From Porpolomopsis calyptriformis (taxonomy: Eukaryota; Basidiomycota; Agaricomycetes; Agaricales; Hygrophoraceae): 64,000 nt of DNA. A model generated the notes under the pieces. That model had not been told where the DNA came from and made no database searches. It saw nothing but the letters and a program-made list of their open reading frames with translations. Positions 58,596 through 64,000 of the stretch are shown one piece after another; the stretch's first letter is position 1; each line of letters opens with the position of its first letter. The stretch is from NCBI GenBank assembly GCA_951640195.1, contig OX621173.1, positions 1,033,780-1,097,779 of the forward strand, read 5' to 3'. The position numbers and the translations under genes were made by a program.

Positions 58596-60951
58596 CTACC
58601 GTCTCCTGGCGCTACTTTTTGATTTAGCCGTTGAGGCGGCAGCTGATGTTCGTGTTCCCTTCCGGGGTTTTGGAGGAAGCTCTTGTGGAGCTGGTTCAGG
58701 CGACAAAGACGCAGCTGACAGTCTGGCGGAGCGGCGAGGTTGTATTGGGTTTTGATTGGTATCCTCGTAACTATCAGAGCGTGACCTTCCTCTGCGAAGT
58801 GGCCGCCTCAGAGCTGGAACAGATGGCAGAGGCGGCACCTCATCCTCATCCTCCTCTTCTATCAAGGTTCCCGGAAGCCTACGTCTTGTGTTCGGCATTT
58901 TTGTAGATTGTTGTGAACTTCGTGTCTCTCGGGGCCGCTGGGATGGCGCAACTACATTGGAGAGTTCTTTTTGCCGTGTTGTCCTTCCATCTTCTTTCTC
59001 TTCATCCGAGTCAGAGAAGTAGGCGCCTGGTGGCATCTTAGCCTGACTTTCCGTCCGGGCCAAGCGAAAAGAGGAGGTATCGGCAGAATGCGAGAATACA
59101 GAGAACGGGTATTGTTCAGGAGCATCCACCCCGTCAGCTTGAATACCATCTGCGTCAGACTGATCAACTGCGATATCTTGAGCGTCTGTGTCCATGGGGT
59201 GGTCTTCCTCTGGCCTTGGTGGATTGGGAGGAGTTGTCGGTTCACGTTCCAATGGCTCATCTGCATCAAATGCTCTCTTGACACCGTTCAGGGGAGGGGG
59301 TTGGTAGAATGCGTTAGGTGTGCGGTTTGCACTCTTCAGCGAGCTGAACAAATTCGGAGTGGCTGCCGCCGGTGTTGCCGGAGTAAACAAGCTTCGAACG
59401 GCGGCAGACGCCGGGGGGTACTTGAGACCCGAGGGCCCCGCTGCGGAGGGGGGAGCCCGAAGAGGATTGAGAGGAGACGCCGAACTTGATGCTGGTGAAC
59501 GAGAGACAGATGTGACAAAGGCAGGTTGCCGCGATTGGGTTGGAGAGGTTGCAAAGAGATTACGGCTTACTGGGATAAGAGGGGTGGAATCGATTACAAC
59601 GGGACGCTCTTGGTCTTGAATCCTAGGTGGTGTCGAATACCCGTTGACGGCAGGTCGAGGGGGGCTCACATGCACCCACGACTTGGTGAGGCCATTCGTC
59701 CCGATGGCAGAGAACGGCTCGCCGCCTCTGGAAGCCGGCGCTGATGGTTGGCTTATTCCTGGCTCTACTTCCTCCAACTCAGTTTCTAGAACATTCCTCT
59801 CCACAGCAGGCATTGCCGCTATTATTTCATCCATCATTCGTCTCCTGTCTTGCATCGCACTTTTCATTTTCGCAGTGGCATTGGTAGCTGCCAGGGAAAA
59901 TTGGCGATCCAGTTTGATAGCGGAGGCATATTGTCCGCTATGGATGAGGCGTACACATGCCAGATCCTGAATGACAGGAACAGAGGCCAGGGGACATGCT
60001 GGTGGTGGATGCAGAGCGTATTTATGAACAAGTGTTTGTTCGTAATTGGAGAAGGGGAGAGCCATAAGTTGTTTAAGTGGTCCAGGGCGTGGTTTGGCTA
60101 AGCTCGCATAAGTTAGCAGGGAAACTACCAACTTGTTTGATCAAGAGCCACTCACGGGATAGACACCACTCTAGTACTTTTTCAAGAAGCCTAGGCCTCA
60201 TCGCGTTACCCTCAGGAAACGACCTCTGGAACTGCCAAGCGTCGGATATGCTTGACTCCGTCAAAGCGGTGATGTACGTGTCAAGATCCTCTGGCTCTAC
60301 GAGCGACGGCTTTGCGGTGCGTACATACTTGAGGATTAGTGGCGTAGAGTCTTCAGACAGGGAGAGGGCCTGCAAAATCTTGGAAGCATAGTCTCTGTTG
60401 AGACGGGCATCGGAAAGTATGGAAACGGCTCTCTAAAGGTCACTTCAACGAAAAACCTATCAATGGGGTGGAAGCGGAAGTGGAACTTACAGATATATTA
60501 ATACCAGTGTCCAAATGCCAGTAAGCATCTGCGAGAGATGCAAATTGGGGAGGGATGCACTTCTCGTCGCGAAACTTATCTTCCCTCCCATCCTGATACC
60601 ATTTGAGCAGAAAATAAACGAGGCAGTTCTTCTTCAGAACATCGTATGTCGAGTTATTGATGGCTATCAACAATCGTTTCAGAGAGTCTACGTCCAGTGG
60701 GGGGTATAGTGTTTCTGGTTGTTGTATACCACCAGATGTCAGCAGTACATCGAAAATCAAAAAGTCGGACATGTGCGCTCGACGAGACTCAATCTGCGAC
60801 GGTCTCGGTTCGCGCCATGGAAATAAGTCCGGTGCAAGACCAAAGTAAGAGATCGAATCCACGGATTCTGAAAAGTTGTCCTGGAGAGTGAAATGACCCG
60901 TAAATCAGTAAATCACTGGATGCATATAAATTACACACTCACGACATCCAT
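58596..60951 (-). CDS. ELYS-like nucleoporin / chromatin-associated protein
   Basis: The ATG at 60951 gives a 9-nt first exon (MDV) joined to DNFSESVDSISYFGLAPDLF. The ELYS-type helical region follows over three exons: RRAHMSDFLIFDVLLTSGG, LKRLLIAINNSTYDVLKKNC, YASKILQALSLSEDSTPL and RPRLLEKVLEWCLS. The final large exon (58596-60131) has MALPFSNYEQTLVHKYAL, QDLACVRLIHSGQYASAIKL and AMPAVERNVLETELEEVEPG. A disordered serine/proline tail of about 350 residues ends in basic stretches (RRPLRRGRSRS, PKPRKGTRTS, KSKSSARRR) that suit DNA or chromatin binding. ELYS/MEL-28 anchors nuclear pores to chromatin in animals; fungal relatives are shorter pore components. The assignment is from domain style. 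Confidence 0.8.
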
Positions 60952-61117
60952 GACGATGAAGAGTTAATAGATGTATAAAAATATTTCGACGCGTTCGACA
61001 GCAAGATCAACGTCGGCCACAAGGGTCGTGGCTTGTCACGCGTCACGTTTACGTGACCAACATCACGCTCGGCATACCTTATCAATGGCAACAGCAAATG
61101 CCTGATGACTGGGAACT
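60952..61117. promoter_or_regulatory. shared divergent promoter, ELYS-like / unknown gene
   Basis: 166 bases with repeated CACGT-type cores (GTCACGCGTCACGTTTACGTGACC, 61035-61058). The inner ACGTTTACGT and GTCACG...CGTGAC pairs are symmetric. They could bind a bZIP or bHLH factor. Confidence 0.45.
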
Positions 61118-62286
61118 ATGCCGGAATCTCCCCCTCCTAGGTGAGTGTTTGTGCGCTACCTCAAATCCCACTTTGCCCACTTTCCTTGCCCAGTTATGTG
61201 TTAGAGCTTCCGAGCAATGAAATAGCAGACCATCATTTAAATGCCGGAGGATATCTTGTGAGTTCCACTCAATCCAGCCGTTGATGATCACTCACACCTA
61301 CATCAGAACCCACCTGAGATTCTTCACGCACACACCCTCCAAGACAATGCCAAGTAGGTCCTTCCGTCAACTCTTGCTCCTAACTGAGCTTTGTATATCA
61401 GTACTTTAACCCGAGATACACTGTGGAGACTTGGTGCTACCGGTTCGACGAGATCCAGCATACAGCACCCCGCTGTCTCAGCGATCCAAGAGTAAGTTGC
61501 TTGTCATTCGAACTCAGCTTCCGGTGAATATCTTTCTGTGCAGAGCCGCCCGAGAAAGAAAGCCATTTGGCCCGACCATGTACACGTTTTCACCGCTATC
61601 ATCCGACTCAATGCTTCTCATCCCTCCCGCATCCGATCCAGACTCACGGCCACGTTATTATATCTCGGTCAGAACGAACTGCTTCACACCCTCATCATGG
61701 ATTACGTCCGTTCATAGAGGTGGATCGGAAAATGGAGAATTTGTTGGCGATTTCGAGTGCGTGCTTCCTGAGAAAATGTTCAAATCTGTCATGAAACACC
61801 GCGATTTAGGATGGGAATCGTCACCTTCAAAAAACCAAATACGGTGTGCATCCACGAGACAGAATTTGTCATGAAGGATGTGTTCAATCACAACCAATCG
61901 GCCAATGTGAGTGTACTAGTCGAACTCATCAAAACGGGGCACTCAAGAACCATGCAAGGGATTCAATTGCAATCTACCTCGTTGCGATCTTTTTTGGGAT
62001 ATCTCGGAGTTCAAGGTTCGATCAGGAATTGACCTGGTGCATCAGTTTGCTTATACATCCCTCAGTGTTATGACTCTCGTAAACCCGATCGGAAACTCTT
62101 AGCCAAGTTTATCCCAGCTACTGGTCTGCGTCAACCGGGAAAGCCAGCACAGCTCGCTAGGCTTATTCTCCCTCCCCATGGCCAAGAGTATTTCGATGAG
62201 ATATTATTGACGGCACTCATTGTCGAGCGCAAGCGCACATCTCCCACCACATTCGACCTTCGACGTCCCCATCAAGAAATCTACTG
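61118..62286 (+). CDS. gene of unknown function, 3' half not readable in one frame
   Basis: Exon 1 is 23 nt (61118-61140, MPESPPP). Exon 2 (61194-61257) gives YVLELPSNEIADHHLNAGGY and exon 3 NPPEILHAHTLQDN; the next give TLTRDTLWRLGATGSTRSS and, after 61555, KKAIWPDHVHVFTAIIRLNA and TATLLYLGQNELLHTLIMDY. Beyond 61705, protein-like pieces lie in different frames: KHRDLGWESSPSKN, TEFVMKDVFNHNQSAN, DSIAIYLVAIFFG and DSRKPDRKLLAKFIPATG, ending LRRPHQEIY at 62286. No ordinary 45-60 nt introns that I can find connect them. Helical, perhaps organellar or RNA-related, but I recognise no domain. It is either a frameshifted pseudogene, a gene with very short introns, or an assembly error. Confidence 0.45.
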
Positions 62287-62433
62287 ATGCTGTGAAGATT
62301 TTATGGTTATAATTAATTTCGCGTTCCATCCTGCTGCGATGTAGTTAATTTATATGTACGAGTGTTGGAATTGCTACTGTGACAGTCACAAATAACGTGA
62401 CTTTAAGACGCGTTGTCTTTCACGATTGCAACC

Positions 62434-64000
62434 ATGGCAGATTCTCGCCGCCGCTCAGCGGCGCAGCCACCTCCGGATCCTCACCCCAATACCATGCGCA
62501 CAGGCATCCCGTTGCCCGTTCCTTCTACTTCAAAAAAGCCCAACTTGCGCATGTCTCTCGCCGGCCCAGCCCTCCGTGGCCCCTACCCTCCTCCATCTCA
62601 TTCAGGTCCCGGAACCAATCCGAGACAATCAATAATGCGCACGCAGAACATGAATCCGCTATTGCAGAGCGCTGTAAAATCTAATTATGGCCGGACACCC
62701 TTGAACAGGTGAGTTCTTCTCGTGATCAGTTTCCCTTTAAGACACGTCCATTTCTCCAAAACTCAAGTGTTTGTTATGCCTATCTAGTAGTACGCGGTGG
62801 GCAGGATCAACAGTCCTCACTTCCGGCACCCAATCGACAAAGGATCCTCGGCCATTGCGCGATCGACCCTACCAGACCAAAATGCGACAGGATATCGTCA
62901 GCTGGTTGCAGAATAACGGATATGAGATATCGATGCAGACGTTATTGAACATTACCGGGAAGGACTTCCGGTCCATCGTTTATTTTCTTTTCGTCGAGCT
63001 CGATCCGAACCATCACTTTGACCCGAACGCGAGGTTTGACGAAGAGTTCGTGCCCACTCTCAAGGCTCTCCATTATCCTTTTGCGGGTCAGATTGACCCG
63101 AAATGGTTAGCGGCACCAGCGTATATGCATGCGTGGCCCTCCCTTCTGGGTGTGTTGCATTGGTTAGTGGAGATGTGTCGGGTGAGTTGATCATTCGGTT
63201 TCGTTCTTGTATTTTGATTAAGCGTACAACTGCTGCGGTAGGCAAGGGCCAAGTATCTGGATAGCGGTCACCCTAGTTTGCAAAACTCTCAGGTAGTACC
63301 AGACGAGTTCACCGATCCACATCATCACCAGGCACTCGTGTTTGATTATTATGACAAGTCGTATGGTATGTGGCTTGATGGAGAAGATGTCTTCACAGAG
63401 CCGACCCAGGCTTTGGAGGAACGTTATGGTGGGTTGCTGCTTCCTAACATGATGGTTTGTTATTCTTATGAGATTCTCACGAGATAGCGAAAATGAATGA
63501 ACGGGTGCAATCTGATTTGGAGAAACAGAAGTCCTCGCTGAATCAAGCCAAAACAGAGTCCAAGAAACTTGAGTCTTCGGCGGTACTGTGGTCCTCTCCT
63601 GAGTACTCTTCGGAGTACTTTTCGGCTGCCTCGCTGACAAGAAATTTTATGTAGGCCCCTCTCGAGAAGCTGCTGATGGAAAATGGATTGCTCAAGACTG
63701 ATAATGAGAAATTTCAAAAAATTCTCAAGCAATATGAAGGTCGGAAAAAGAAATTGATCGATACTATCTCATACGAAAAAACTGAGTTGTCGTCGAGATG
63801 TACGTATCTTTACTTGTTACCTACAAATAATATATTGATGTCATCCACTAGCATTACACCTAGAGCAGCTCCAATCCGACCAGGACAAGCTTTCCGAGAT
63901 CGTAAAGACACAAAATTTGTCACCGGAAGAAGTAATCCAGATGAACACGGATCACGAGAAGCTCTCTCGAAATCTCGAGGACTTGAAACAAAAAATCTCC
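62434..64000 (+). CDS. NDC80: NDC80/HEC1 kinetochore protein, 5' part
   Basis: Runs off the right edge. The ATG at 62434 starts a basic, proline-rich tail (MADSRRRSAAQPPPDPHPN ... TNPRQSIMRTQNMNP), the unstructured N-terminus that Aurora B phosphorylates in this family. The calponin-homology domain follows after the first intron: MRQDIVSWLQNNGYEISMQT, DFRSIVYFLFVELDPNHHF, PTLKALHYPFAGQIDPKWL and YMHAWPSLLGVLHWLVEMCR. The coiled coil then begins (KMNERVQSDLEKQKSSLNQA, LLKTDNEKFQKILKQYEGR, KLIDTISYEKTELSSR). Known role: the NDC80-NUF2 head binds microtubules at the kinetochore. At least five introns are visible; the 3' end is outside the window. Confidence 0.94.

Overview
This window is nuclear DNA of a filamentous basidiomycete fungus, most likely an Agaricomycete. 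The genes are dense, lie on both strands and are cut by many short spliceosomal introns. About 48-60 nt is typical, with donors such as GTAAGT, GTGAGT or GTGCGC and CTNAC/CTGAC branch sites. The protein set is fungal, and there are no operons, Shine-Dalgarno sites, CRISPR arrays or recognisable tRNA or rRNA genes. Taxonomic placement is inference from gene style, not from a search. All exon boundaries were read by eye.

I recognise 28 genes. From the left they are: the 3' end of PWP2 (ribosome biogenesis); a gene-poor 3.2 kb stretch; SDHAF2/SDH5 divergent from a ZIFL/YCR023C-like MFS transporter; a small fungal protein of unknown function; HET-C divergent from a G3BP/Bre5-like NTF2+RRM protein; a Fus3/Kss1-type MAP kinase; SEC62; a mitochondrial TPR protein (Mgr3-like); a RING protein; and a Tim44/mL45-like mitochondrial protein divergent from a twin-CX9C protein (CHCHD2/Mix17). 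Next is a tandem pair of SPX-EXS (SYG1/XPR1) phosphate-transporter-like genes, 25.4-34.7 kb.

The right half holds VPS16; an RmlD/MAT2B-like reductase divergent from RMD1 (DUF155); LSM8 divergent from a TPT/DUF250 sugar-phosphate transporter; a 152-residue unknown protein; a 2.1 kb stretch without a convincing gene; an F-box-type protein; a GT61 glycosyltransferase divergent from ATP10; SEC24 with an N-terminal WW domain; a second MFS transporter (fucose-permease/BSC6-like); an ELYS-like nucleoporin divergent from an unknown gene whose 3' half cannot be read in one frame; and the 5' part of NDC80.

Most of this is housekeeping, and the genes do not form one pathway. Mitochondrial proteins recur (SDHAF2, the Mgr3-like, mL45-like and CHCHD2-like proteins, ATP10), as do secretory and endolysosomal ones (SEC62, SEC24, VPS16, SYG1 pair). 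I found no metabolic gene cluster, defence island or intact transposon. The items most worth a second look are the WW domain fused to SEC24, the SPX-EXS tandem duplication, three inferred GC-AG introns, a hairpin-forming inverted repeat upstream of the second MFS gene, a 16-bp inverted site between two mitochondrial genes, and the frame-broken gene at 61.1-62.3 kb.
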